Part shown: in pieces, positions 7,562 through 15,449 of the stretch | Layout of the letters: every line of letters starts with the position of its first letter | How positions within the stretch are numbered: the stretch's first letter is position 1 | NCBI GenBank assembly: GCA_964508895.1 | Contig: CAZDWF010000034.1 | Location: 1 to 29,455 of the forward strand | DNA from: M55B132 sp964508895 | Lineage (GTDB): Bacteria > Bacteroidota > Bacteroidia > Bacteroidales > B18-G4 | Length of the DNA: 29,455 nucleotides | Reading direction: 5' to 3' | Notes under the pieces: generated by a model | Told to the model about the DNA's origin: nothing | Seen by the model: only the letters and a program-made list of their open reading frames with translations | The model's database searches: none | Program-made: the position numbers and the translations under genes

Positions 7562-7668
7562 GATCGAATATCGCATAATCGAGTAATCGGTTAATCGTCT
7601 AATTAAATCCCTAATTGATTAATCGATTAACCGATTACTCGATTATGCGATGTAACGATTGTTCGTGC
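7562..7668. repeat. Palindromic octamer-periodic repeat, copy 1
   Basis: Arms 7570-7597 and 7624-7651 are perfect 28-bp inverted repeats around a 26-bp AT-rich centre. CGAT recurs every 8 bp on the right side (7624, 7632, 7640, 7648, 7656). It begins 12 bp after the dnaE stop and ends 6 bp before the four-helix-bundle gene's stop. A second, diverged copy in the same orientation lies at 8144-8241. Confidence 0.9.
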
Positions 7669-7673
7669 TTGGA

Positions 7674-8030
7674 TCACCTTAAATTTGATTTTGCTGTTTT
7701 TCGTGTTTTATAGAAAATGGAAATAAGCTCATTACCTTCTTTCGAAGCTGATTCAAGCAATTCCATGTTAGCAGAAATATTTGCACCCGCTATCATCTGC
7801 AAGTTAATATCTGTTTCCCTTAATTCTTTTAACACAATGCTTACTTTATGAATAAAATCATTTTGTGATTCAGCACTTTGTGATTCACCATAGTTTAAAG
7901 CAGCACTTGTTGATGACCTTATTATTTGCTTTGTTAAATGATTACTTATGTATGTATCTTTTAATGCTTCTGTAAGCTGTAAAATTTGCAATGAGAAATT
8001 AACTAATCTTTTTTCGATTTCTTTTCGCAT
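7674..8030 (-). CDS. Four-helix-bundle protein, 23S rRNA intervening-sequence (S23) family
   Basis: A 118-residue mostly helical protein. The opening FSLQILQLTEALKDTYISN, the central IIRSSTSAALNYGESQSAES and the segment VLKELRETDINLQMI are hallmarks of the family first found in the intervening sequences of 23S rRNA genes (TIGR02436). Related proteins serve as accessory subunits in diversity-generating retroelements. Here there is no rRNA and no reverse transcriptase. The gene sits alone between the convergent dnaE and SRAP genes and is bracketed by two ~100-bp palindromic direct repeats, which suggests it travels as a unit with them. ATG at 8028-8030. Molecular function is unknown; a nucleic-acid-binding role is the usual suggestion. 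Confidence 0.85.
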   Translation of the reverse strand: MRKEIEKRLVNFSLQILQLTEALKDTYISNHLTKQIIRSSTSAALNYGESQSAESQNDFIHKVSIVLKELRETDINLQMIAGANISANMELLESASKEGNELISIFYKTRKTAKSNLR

Positions 8031-8143
8031 AATTATATAAGTTTTACTACTTAATACACTTTAACATTAAATGTTCCCTGTTAAGTTAAACTTTTTTTTT
8101 AGTAAACTCTTGAATTTATGATATAGCTTGCATTTCCCCACCC

Positions 8144-8241
8144 GATCGGGTATCGTATAATTGAATAATCACCTAATTAAATTCCTAATTGATTAATCGA
8201 TTACAGATTATACGATTATGCGACGTAGCGATTGTTCGTGC
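8144..8241. repeat. Palindromic octamer-periodic repeat, copy 2
   Basis: A direct-orientation copy of 7562-7668 with two deletions and scattered substitutions. The central AATTGATTAATCGATTA and the right end CGATTGTTCGTGC are the same in both, and sequence similarity stops abruptly after that point. It ends 13 bp from the SRAP stop codon. Confidence 0.85.
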
Positions 8242-8254
8242 AAGACAGCGTATA

Positions 8255-9070
8255 TTATCCTATTAATAAATCAAGCGGATCCCTATACCTCTTATTGCTC
8301 CCCATGCCCTGTAGTTCCAGTTCGACAGAAGCTTTGACGTCATATTCAGGCGTAAGCCTCTCACCTATGGGCTTAAGTAGTTCATTTCCTTCTGCCCTGG
8401 GATTTTTTATTGCAGGAGAAACAGGATATGCATTCATCTTATCTGCAGGATATGGCTTTAACAGCTTTGTAATATCAGAAAGCTCAGTGGATTCATTAAG
8501 CCATCGCTTTTCATACCTCTGGTTGAGGATTACAGGAGATCTGCTATGTGGAAGCATCTCAAGTAGTTTATTGGCTACTGTAGTGATTATGGAAAAGGAA
8601 TTTATGATCTCTCCTGTTTCTTTGTTTGTCCAGCTATCCCATAATCCGGCAAAAGCAAAAGGCCTTATATGATCTTTAAGATACACCACATAAGGCTTGC
8701 TGAGTTTTTCTTTGACAGTGCCCTCAATAAAGCAATCAGCTATTATCAGGCATCTTTGTGAACGTATGGGTTTCCTGAAGGCTGGTTTTGTAATTATTCC
8801 CTTGGCTCCTTTGTAATTAGGATCATTTTCCTGGTTATTGTTGCCTTCAGCCCTGGCATTGAAAATATACATAGGCTTCTTTGCCCAGAAAGGTGTCATC
8901 CCGAACTGAAACATCTGCACTTCCCTGGGATTATCGCAGGTAATAACAGGAGCATATTGCCCGGGAGATATATTATAGCTTTGCTTCCATTCCATATCAG
9001 GTGGAATAGTCACATTGAAGCGTTTTTCAACAACTTCGGCTTTTTGAACCAGTACATATCTACCGCACAT
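8255..9070 (-). CDS. SRAP-family DNA-abasic-site crosslinking protein (YedK/HMCES-like)
   Basis: A 271-residue SOS-response-associated peptidase family protein. After removal of Met1, Cys2 (MCGRY) forms a stable thiazolidine link with abasic sites in single-stranded DNA. The other active-site residues are present: N71 in NARAE, E116 in CFIEG (usually GFYEW) and H175 in PHSRSPVIL. FGMTPFWA replaces the typical WGL..W segment and PAFR is intact. It is slightly longer than E. coli YedK, with an ordinary C-terminal extension. It is convergent with dnaE, with the four-helix-bundle gene between. Shielding abasic sites fits a cluster of translesion polymerases and a damage-type repressor. No copy of the dinB-type dyad was found upstream, so co-regulation is not shown. 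Confidence 0.93.
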   Translation of the reverse strand: MCGRYVLVQKAEVVEKRFNVTIPPDMEWKQSYNISPGQYAPVITCDNPREVQMFQFGMTPFWAKKPMYIFNARAEGNNNQENDPNYKGAKGIITKPAFRKPIRSQRCLIIADCFIEGTVKEKLSKPYVVYLKDHIRPFAFAGLWDSWTNKETGEIINSFSIITTVANKLLEMLPHSRSPVILNQRYEKRWLNESTELSDITKLLKPYPADKMNAYPVSPAIKNPRAEGNELLKPIGERLTPEYDVKASVELELQGMGSNKRYRDPLDLLIG

Positions 9071-9154
9071 AATATACTATTAACCATCAAGTTACACAAA
9101 GTATTTTCACAAAGGAACACAAAGTTCTCTATGAGATAACTAATTCTTGATTCT

Positions 9155-9189
9155 CTACGAGCTACGAACTAAAAACTAAGAACTATTTT
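9155..9189. repeat. Heptamer tandem array carrying the stop of the SRPBCC gene
   Basis: Five in-phase units: CTACGAG, CTACGAA, CTAAAAA, CTAAGAA, CTATTTT. The CTA at 9183-9185, read on the minus strand, is the TAG stop of the next gene. Confidence 0.7.
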
Positions 9190-10178
9190 ATTGGATAAAG
9201 CACATACGTCTCCCATTTACTTGCATCAGGTTCAGTTGCAGGATCAGAGATATAGATATCCCATGGTGGGCCAGTAATTTCAAGTCCGTGAAGTTTTACA
9301 TATTTTTCTATCGCTTCGTGTGCGACACCTATTTCTTCATAAGGACCAAAATATATAGCCTTTACAGCCTTACCGCCAGGTGATTCCGCCACTTTGATAC
9401 GGCCCCTGGAGCTTCTCGCATTGTCAACAGGAATACCTGCCTCCATAACTGTATATCCTGCCGGATCATAGTTATAATAAATGGTATAAGGTTGTGCTGT
9501 AACATTGAGTTTTTTAATTTCAACATAGGCCATCAGCTCACCAAACATCTCTCCCATTTTCAATCCCATTTCATCTATGGTGCTGCTGTCTGTAATAGAT
9601 ATGGAAGGTGCACTCTCTATCTCAACAACTTCAATATCAGGATATGATGGTAATCCTTCTGCAATCTTTTTAATATTCTCAAGTCCGGTTTGCAAACTTG
9701 GGCCCATATAATTATCCATAATTAACCCCATGTATCTGTAAACAGGGTTATAACCAAGATCTCCCTCGTCAAACCATTTAAGCAGGTAAGCATCCTCCTG
9801 AGCTTCAATTTCAAAATATCCGTCGGAAGTATATTGTCCGCCTTCAAAGCTGATGCTATAATCAATCTTGCTATAAGGAAGTAATTTTGTAATGGTCATT
9901 TCACCCTCTCCAATCTTCTCCCCTGTCCATCGCTGTATTGCTCCAGGCTCACATCCTCCAATGATCTCATATTTTGCAGTTGAGTCAATATCTATCCCCC
10001 ATGGTGTCCAGTGTTCCCAGTTATTGAAATCACAGATCTGATCGAAAATAATTTCCTGATCTGCATTTATGGTTACGGTTCTTTCAACAGAATATCTATC
10101 AGGTAAAAGGAAAGAAACCAGTACGATTATTGCAATGATGACAATAATCCAGATAAGAATCTTTTTAAGTGTTTTCAT
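9183..10178 (-). CDS. Membrane-anchored SRPBCC domain protein with C-terminal GyrI-like domain
   Basis: 331 residues. One N-terminal membrane helix (about 6-26) is followed by DRYSVERTVTINADQEIIFD, typical of polyketide cyclase/START-like SRPBCC domains (about 30-170), with NWEHWTPWG and a conserved KWFDEGDLGYNP segment. The C-terminal part (about 178-331) matches a GyrI-like effector-binding domain: AGIPVDNARSSRGRIKVAESPGGKAVKAIYFGPYEEIGVAHEAI is the characteristic stretch, ending WETYVLYPIK. Both folds bind small hydrophobic ligands. This two-domain arrangement recurs in Bacteroidetes but I know of no defined ligand. A TAnnTTTG box lies upstream, so it probably has its own promoter. ATG at 10176-10178. 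Confidence 0.82.
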   Translation of the reverse strand: MKTLKKILIWIIVIIAIIVLVSFLLPDRYSVERTVTINADQEIIFDQICDFNNWEHWTPWGIDIDSTAKYEIIGGCEPGAIQRWTGEKIGEGEMTITKLLPYSKIDYSISFEGGQYTSDGYFEIEAQEDAYLLKWFDEGDLGYNPVYRYMGLIMDNYMGPSLQTGLENIKKIAEGLPSYPDIEVVEIESAPSISITDSSTIDEMGLKMGEMFGELMAYVEIKKLNVTAQPYTIYYNYDPAGYTVMEAGIPVDNARSSRGRIKVAESPGGKAVKAIYFGPYEEIGVAHEAIEKYVKLHGLEITGPPWDIYISDPATEPDASKWETYVLYPIK

Positions 10179-10202
10179 TCTTTATATGTTTTTGAATTTA
10201 CA

Positions 10203-10210
10203 CAAATATA
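10203..10210 (-). promoter_or_regulatory. -7 box TATATTTG for the SRPBCC-GyrI gene
   Basis: A perfect TAnnTTTG on the minus strand, 25 bp upstream of the ATG. No clear -33 TTTG is seen. Confidence 0.45.
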
Positions 10211-10238
10211 CGAAATCTCAAGGCAGATTCATAGTTGA

Positions 10239-11081
10239 TCAGAGAGTATATTGTATCTTAAATACTATAAGGCTTTTTTCTACAGAACAAGTGATGTTAT
10301 TTCCCTTTTTATCCTTTACTTCGAATGAATTGTCTGAAGAAATGAAATCTGAATACTTTTTTGTACCCTCAAATTCATTTGAAATGCGCTTATAGTCATC
10401 AATGGCTTTGTTATTGTTTTCATATTCCAGGATGATCGTTTTATGACCTTCTGATATTCCTGCAACACCATGTTTAAAATTAAAAACATTCTTCAGGATT
10501 AGAGGATGGACATTGTTTAGCGCGAGGTAACCTCTAAGATACCTGACATTTCCTTGTTCAGGTAAATCAGATATCAATTCAGGAATTTTAAAGCCTGACT
10601 TACCAAGCTTCTCTGAGATACCATTGCATATTTTCATTAGAATCTCTTCCGATTCATTTAAATCAATATTTGAAGTGACTTTAACAAAGTGCCTGTCTTT
10701 CATAAATATAGCATGCCTCTTTACCACCTGCCCCATGTCACCTAAAACATCCGGTTTATCATCCTGCATCCGAAACATAGTATATATTCCGTATGCCGCT
10801 AAAGGGTCTTCCATCTCATAAATTTCAATGCTCAGATTTTTGTCATTTTTGGAATAATCAGATTTAAGGACTTTAATAAAACCATATTCATGATATAGCT
10901 CAGCGCCTCCATTTATAAGGAAAAACAGATCATCACCAATGTATTCTTCATAATTTCCTGTTGAATTGAATCCTGAAAGGAATTTTTCATTAGGCTGAAG
11001 ACTTTTAAGATCAATGGTTTTTTGGGGGAAAGAAGTATTCTGAAACATGATGATAAATATGAATAGCAGGGTATATCTCAT
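10239..11081 (-). CDS. Exported protein, DUF6599-like
   Basis: 280 residues with a signal peptide (MRYTLLFIFIIMFQNTSFPQ). The segment DDLFFLINGGAELYHEYGF followed by IEIYEMEDPLAAYGIYTMFR is, from memory, the signature of DUF6599 proteins. Later parts show GAGxS-like mixed alpha/beta character with no obvious catalytic residues. It begins 38 bp after the stop of the DUF362 gene and reads the same way, so the two are probably one transcript. Function unknown; it is probably periplasmic or lipid-face soluble because it has no lipobox Cys and no second membrane helix. Confidence 0.75.
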   Translation of the reverse strand: MRYTLLFIFIIMFQNTSFPQKTIDLKSLQPNEKFLSGFNSTGNYEEYIGDDLFFLINGGAELYHEYGFIKVLKSDYSKNDKNLSIEIYEMEDPLAAYGIYTMFRMQDDKPDVLGDMGQVVKRHAIFMKDRHFVKVTSNIDLNESEEILMKICNGISEKLGKSGFKIPELISDLPEQGNVRYLRGYLALNNVHPLILKNVFNFKHGVAGISEGHKTIILEYENNNKAIDDYKRISNEFEGTKKYSDFISSDNSFEVKDKKGNNITCSVEKSLIVFKIQYTL

Positions 11082-11119
11082 ATGCTATGTATTTTGTTAA
11101 GAAGGGAAATAATCAGCGA

Positions 11120-12070
11120 TTAAACTTCAATCACTTTTAATTTAGTATAATCTATCTCTCCCAGGCCATGTTCATGGGCTTTAACGATGGAAATAACCTC
11201 TTCTGCAGGATATCCAAGCAATTCGCAGCCAAGTGCATCAACGGCGACAAGGTCAGCGCCAGCAATGATCTTATGATTTTCGAGAAGTTCACCGGGCCCC
11301 ATAGGTCCTCCCGTTTTAATCACGATCGATGAATCGATAATGCTAAGGTCGGCAGGACGAAACAGGTTGATATCAGCAAGGCATTGTCCGAGAAATTCAG
11401 GATCATTTTTCACTCCGGATCCCAGATGCATAAAAACATTTGTTTTCCTTGTACAGACTCCCATCATATTCTTGATAGCCCCTGTGTACAATGTTGAGAA
11501 ATGATGTTTACCGATAGATACATTAATCAACACATCACAGTCATCGAGCCTACTTACAACTTCAATATCTTTTAAGCTTTTTGCACCTTTAATTGTAGGA
11601 TGAAGATCATAGTACTGTTCATCATATTTTGCCGGGAATGTATTAAATTCAAGATTAGTGAGCTTATTTACATTATTGCTTAATTCATTATAGCGTTTGC
11701 TTTTCTTCCAGTATTCATCTTTCACCATTTGCAGGCAAATGATTTCAGAAGCACCGGCATCAACACATTCATCAACAACTGCCATTGCAATATCAGGATT
11801 CACAAAAGCAGCGTATTCTTCGAAATCAGAATTTATAAGTAAACCAACAATCTGTCCTTTTTTCACGAATTCCCTGATTCCACCAATCAGTTCAATGGCT
11901 TTCCGGGTATTCTCATAATAATTTTTACCTTCAACAACAGCAATATCTGCATTTTTCGATGGCAAAGAAGCATTGGCAATGAATGGGATAGCTGAAAAAC
12001 TTACAAATGAAGCTGCTCCTGCAACTGAGCTTTTTTCTAGGAATGACCTACGGGAAATTTTTTTTGCCAT
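11120..12070 (-). CDS. Tat-exported DUF362 family protein
   Basis: 316 residues. The start MAKKISRRSFLEKSSVAGAASF is a twin-arginine signal (SRRSFLEKS), implying export folded, often with a cofactor. The body matches DUF362: an AVVEGKNYYENTRKAIELIGG opening, INVSIGKHHFSTLYTGAIKNMMG in the middle and GGPMGPGELLENHKIIAGADLVAVDALG near the end. DUF362 proteins often carry or neighbour 4Fe-4S ferredoxin domains. Here no CxxCxxC motif is visible, so any metal would need other ligands. It is followed directly by the DUF6599-like gene. Function unknown; a redox or metal role is a guess from the Tat signal. Confidence 0.85.
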   Translation of the reverse strand: MAKKISRRSFLEKSSVAGAASFVSFSAIPFIANASLPSKNADIAVVEGKNYYENTRKAIELIGGIREFVKKGQIVGLLINSDFEEYAAFVNPDIAMAVVDECVDAGASEIICLQMVKDEYWKKSKRYNELSNNVNKLTNLEFNTFPAKYDEQYYDLHPTIKGAKSLKDIEVVSRLDDCDVLINVSIGKHHFSTLYTGAIKNMMGVCTRKTNVFMHLGSGVKNDPEFLGQCLADINLFRPADLSIIDSSIVIKTGGPMGPGELLENHKIIAGADLVAVDALGCELLGYPAEEVISIVKAHEHGLGEIDYTKLKVIEV

Positions 12071-12092
12071 AATTTTCAGGATTAACGATATT

Positions 12093-12123
12093 CAAAAATA
12101 ATGATTTCCTATAATACTGCAAG
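12093..12123 (-). promoter_or_regulatory. Promoter for the DUF362-DUF6599 pair
   Basis: On the minus strand a -7 box TATTTTTG (12093-12100) lies 19 bp downstream of CTTG (12120-12123), close to the Bacteroidetes TTTG-N19-21-TAnnTTTG pattern. Leader about 15-20 nt. Confidence 0.55.
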
Positions 12124-12160
12124 TCAATTATAAACTCAAATGAGTTGTTTATTAATTCAT

Positions 12161-14347
12161 TCAAGAATCAATCCTCATTGCTTTACTTACTCCTTTCAGC
12201 TTGGATATCTTATGCAATAATTCATTCAGATGTTTAATGCTTTTCACAGCAACTTTTACGGTAGCAGAAAACTGATTATCCTTTGATTCTACCTTAATAT
12301 TTTGCATATTAACCTTGAGGTCGTTAGAAATAACATTGGTTATATCTCCCAATACTCCGATCCTGTCTTCACCAATAATTTTTACACATGAGCTAAAAGC
12401 TACAGAATCATCTGTTTTTTTCCATGACACTTTCATCTCCCTGTATCCATAGTCTTTTAATAACCTTTTGGCATTGGGGCATGATTTTCTATGGATAGTA
12501 ATTCCTTTACCAATGGTAACAAACCCGAAGACTGCGTCTCCACATATGGGGTTACAACATTTTGCCAGTCTGTAATTTACATTTTCCAGGGTGTCATTTA
12601 TTACAAAAATATCCTGATCCTGCTTCTTTTCTTCAACCCTAACACTTTCAGTTTTAACAGCAAGCTGATTTCCGTTTTGTCTTTCTTTTGGTTTTTCTTT
12701 TTCTGTCAGTATCTTCTTGATCTCATTTAAATCAAGTTTTTCATCAGCAATTTTGTAGTACAGATCAATTGAAGAGCTGAATTTATAATGCTGAACCAAT
12801 TTATTCACCACTTCATCATTGTATTGAAGTTTCCAGTTCTTTAGTTTCCTTTTCAGTATATCCACTCCCCTCTCCGCGAAGCTAAACATCTGCTCTTTAA
12901 GGGTTCTCTTGATCTTGTTCTTTGCTTTAGATGTTGTAATAAAATTTAACCAATCCTGCTTGGGTTTTTGATTTTTCGAGGTTATGATCTCCACTTTATC
13001 ACCATTCTTCAACACATACCTGATAGGGACAACCTGATTATTTACCCTTGCTCCATTACACTGATCCCCCACCCTTGTATGTATCTCATAAGCGAAATCC
13101 AGCACTGTAGCTCCAATGGGTAATTCCTTTAAGTCGCCAGTTGGAGTGAATACAAATATTTTATTATTGCCGTTTTGTTTTTCAGGACTGGCATCAAATT
13201 TTATCTGATCAGGATTTTCCAGGATATCTCTAACCTGGTTAAGCCATTCATCGGTCAATTCTTTCTCATCAAATCCTTTGTATCTCCAGTGGGCTGCCTG
13301 GCCTCTTTCCGCCATCATATTCATCCTGGATGACCGAATCTGTACTTCCACCCATCTTCCCATTGGACCTTTCACTGTGGTATGTAATGATTCATAACCA
13401 CTGGCTTTAGGAGATGATATCCAGTCTCTCAAGCGTTTTGGATAAGGAGTATATTGATTGCTTACAATAGAATATATCTTCCAGCAATCCGCTTTTTCGT
13501 TTTCTTTATCACTATCAACAATGATCCTTATTGCGAACAGATCATAAACTTCATTAAGGCTAACATCCTGTTTCTGCATCTTTTCCCAGATTGAAGGGAT
13601 AGATTTCGGTCTGCCTATAATGTCAAATGTGAAACCTTGTTTTATCAATTCCCTTTCAACCGGATCGATAAATTCTTTTATGAATAATTTTCTCTTAGGC
13701 TCAGTTGCATTGAGCTTTTCTTTAATAGAAAGATAGATCTCATTTTGATGAAATTTCATTAAAAGATCTTCCATCTCCTGTTTCACTTTATATAGTCCCA
13801 GACGATGAGCTATAGGTACATAGATATGCTCCACCTGTGCTATGTATTTCTCCTGCTGTTCAGGTGGAAGCTTGTCTATGATTCTGAGATCATATATTCT
13901 GTGACAAAGTTTTACAAGAATAACCCTTATATCATCAACCATTGTAAGAAATAGCTTCCTGAATTTGTCTGACTGAAGCGTGATCCTGTCAGTACGAAGA
14001 TTTGTTATCCTTGCATAGTTTTCAACCAGGCTGCAAATAGTTGGGTCGAATCTTGTTTCAAGGTCTTTTACAGTAAGCCTGGTATGCAGCAATATATCGT
14101 GCAGCAAGGCACCGGCAATACCTTTGGCACCTAATCCTACTTCTTCAATGGCAATCTTAGCAACCTCCAGTGAATGTATAATATTTGGAGCTCCATAAAC
14201 AGTATGATAATCTTTATGTGTATCAGAAGCGAAATTAAATGCATCTGTTATGAGCTCCACATCATCTTTTGTTGCAAAAGATTCAGTTTGCTTTAGAAGC
14301 TCATTAAAGCGATTTCCAACCTCTAATATTTCATCCCTGCTTTTCAT
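12161..14347 (-). CDS. RelA/SpoT homologue, (p)ppGpp synthetase with degenerate hydrolase domain
   Basis: A 728-residue long RSH protein. I start at the ATG at 14347; an in-frame TTG lies one codon upstream. Order: HD domain (about 30-195), synthetase (about 225-365), TGS (about 398-465), helical region, ACT (about 650-728). The synthetase looks intact: YDLFAIRIIVD, KRLRDWISSPK, GYESLHTTVKGP and VEVQIRS with its catalytic Glu. The HD site is damaged. The family's HDxxED reads HDILLH (E to L87, D to H88), and LADRLHNMRT reads LCHRIYDLRI (D to H149); H58, H83 and D84 remain. This predicts a RelA-like enzyme that makes but does not hydrolyse (p)ppGpp. A bifunctional Rel elsewhere in the genome would then be needed. 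It follows floA on the same strand after 85 bp. Confidence 0.93.
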   Translation of the reverse strand: MKSRDEILEVGNRFNELLKQTESFATKDDVELITDAFNFASDTHKDYHTVYGAPNIIHSLEVAKIAIEEVGLGAKGIAGALLHDILLHTRLTVKDLETRFDPTICSLVENYARITNLRTDRITLQSDKFRKLFLTMVDDIRVILVKLCHRIYDLRIIDKLPPEQQEKYIAQVEHIYVPIAHRLGLYKVKQEMEDLLMKFHQNEIYLSIKEKLNATEPKRKLFIKEFIDPVERELIKQGFTFDIIGRPKSIPSIWEKMQKQDVSLNEVYDLFAIRIIVDSDKENEKADCWKIYSIVSNQYTPYPKRLRDWISSPKASGYESLHTTVKGPMGRWVEVQIRSSRMNMMAERGQAAHWRYKGFDEKELTDEWLNQVRDILENPDQIKFDASPEKQNGNNKIFVFTPTGDLKELPIGATVLDFAYEIHTRVGDQCNGARVNNQVVPIRYVLKNGDKVEIITSKNQKPKQDWLNFITTSKAKNKIKRTLKEQMFSFAERGVDILKRKLKNWKLQYNDEVVNKLVQHYKFSSSIDLYYKIADEKLDLNEIKKILTEKEKPKERQNGNQLAVKTESVRVEEKKQDQDIFVINDTLENVNYRLAKCCNPICGDAVFGFVTIGKGITIHRKSCPNAKRLLKDYGYREMKVSWKKTDDSVAFSSCVKIIGEDRIGVLGDITNVISNDLKVNMQNIKVESKDNQFSATVKVAVKSIKHLNELLHKISKLKGVSKAMRIDS

Positions 14348-14369
14348 CAAAAATACATTTGAATGATAA

Positions 14370-14395
14370 GATCAAGGCTTAATAACAGCCTGATC
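14370..14395. repeat. Small inverted repeat between floA and relA
   Basis: GATCAAGGCT and AGCCTGATC pair with one bulged A around a 7-nt loop. It could be a weak terminator for floA on the minus strand, but the T-run is poor. Confidence 0.35.
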
Positions 14396-14432
14396 ATTAA
14401 TGAATAATAAAGAACTCTATAGTCTTTACTGA

Positions 14433-15443
14433 CTATTTGCCTTTCTTATCATCTTTATTTGAAGGAGGCTTTGTTTCTATAGGGCTATCTGCAATAGAAT
14501 CCCTCATACGGGTATCAGACTGTATATTTTTATAGCGATAATAGTCCATTATACCAAGATTTCCCTCCCGGAAAGCTTCCGCAATAGCTTTAGGAATCTC
14601 AGCTTCTGCCTGTATTACATTAGCCCTTGCTTCCTGTGATTTAGCTTTCATTTCCTGTTCATTGGCAATAGCCATAGCCCTGCGTTCCTCAGCTTTCGCC
14701 TGTGCAATATTTTTATCGGCATTAGCCTGGTCCATTTGCAGCACGGCACCTATATTTTTACCAATGTCAATATCAGCGATATCAATAGAAAGAATCTCAA
14801 AAGCAGTTCCTGAATCAAGACCTTTTTCAAGCACAACCCTTGATATGGAATCAGGGTTCTCAAGAACTGATTTATGTGATTGAGCAGAACCAATGGAACT
14901 AACAACACCCTCACCTACCCTGGCAAGTACTGTTTCCTCTCCTGCACCACCAACAAGTTGCTTTATATTAGCCCTCACGGTTACCCTTGCTTTACAGATA
15001 AGCTGGATGCCGTCTTTAGCTACCGCTGTAACAGGCGGAGTATCAATTACTTTTGGATTTACCGACATTTGTACCGCTTCCAGCACATCCCTTCCTGCAA
15101 GATCAATTGCAGTGGCCGTCTGGAAGTCAAGTTTCATATTGGCTTTATCTGCCGATATCAATGCATTCACAACTTTCTGAACATGCCCTCCGGCAAGATA
15201 ATGCGCTTCCAGTGCATTACGGTCCAGGGAGAGTCCTGCTTTTGTTGCAGCGATAAGACTGTTAACAATAATAGCGGGTGGAATCTTCCTCCACCTCATA
15301 AAAACCAGTTGAAGCAAAGAAATTCTAACACCTGAAACAAGTGCCTTAAACCATAAACCTACCGGAATAAAATAAAAGATCAACCAAATAGCAAACAATG
15401 CTGCTACACCGATTACGATAATTATAATTACTTGTGAACTCAT
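14433..15443 (-). CDS. floA: Flotillin-like protein FloA
   Basis: 336 residues. An N-terminal hairpin membrane region (about 5-32) precedes a SPFH/flotillin core, beginning KALVSGVRISLLQLVFMRWR, with SLDRNALEAHYLAGG and GIQLICKARVTVRANI. A long Ala/Glu/Lys-rich coiled coil follows (AKAEERRAMAIANEQEMKAK), then the conserved LGIMDYYRYKNIQSDTRMRDSI tail. FloA scaffolds functional membrane microdomains in bacteria. nfeD ends 6 bp upstream, and the NfeD-FloA pair is the canonical arrangement. The C-terminal lysine-rich tail (PSNKDDKKGK) is ordinary. Probably co-transcribed with clpS and nfeD, and perhaps relA. Confidence 0.95.
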   Translation of the reverse strand: MSSQVIIIIVIGVAALFAIWLIFYFIPVGLWFKALVSGVRISLLQLVFMRWRKIPPAIIVNSLIAATKAGLSLDRNALEAHYLAGGHVQKVVNALISADKANMKLDFQTATAIDLAGRDVLEAVQMSVNPKVIDTPPVTAVAKDGIQLICKARVTVRANIKQLVGGAGEETVLARVGEGVVSSIGSAQSHKSVLENPDSISRVVLEKGLDSGTAFEILSIDIADIDIGKNIGAVLQMDQANADKNIAQAKAEERRAMAIANEQEMKAKSQEARANVIQAEAEIPKAIAEAFREGNLGIMDYYRYKNIQSDTRMRDSIADSPIETKPPSNKDDKKGK

Positions 15444-15449
15444 GATATA

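Noticed and set aside
7674..8030. Diversity-generating retroelement accessory gene
   Set aside because: No reverse transcriptase, template repeat or variable gene is present in the window.
8232..8672. 146-residue open frame on the plus strand
   Set aside because: It is antisense to the SRAP gene, whose active-site motifs are intact.
9095..9124. CACAAAG words as another heptamer array
   Set aside because: Three copies occur, but at spacings of 13 and 10 bp, so no 7-bp register.
14880..15335. Open frames antisense to floA
   Set aside because: The floA frame carries the full conserved flotillin sequence; the antisense frames have no recognisable protein character.
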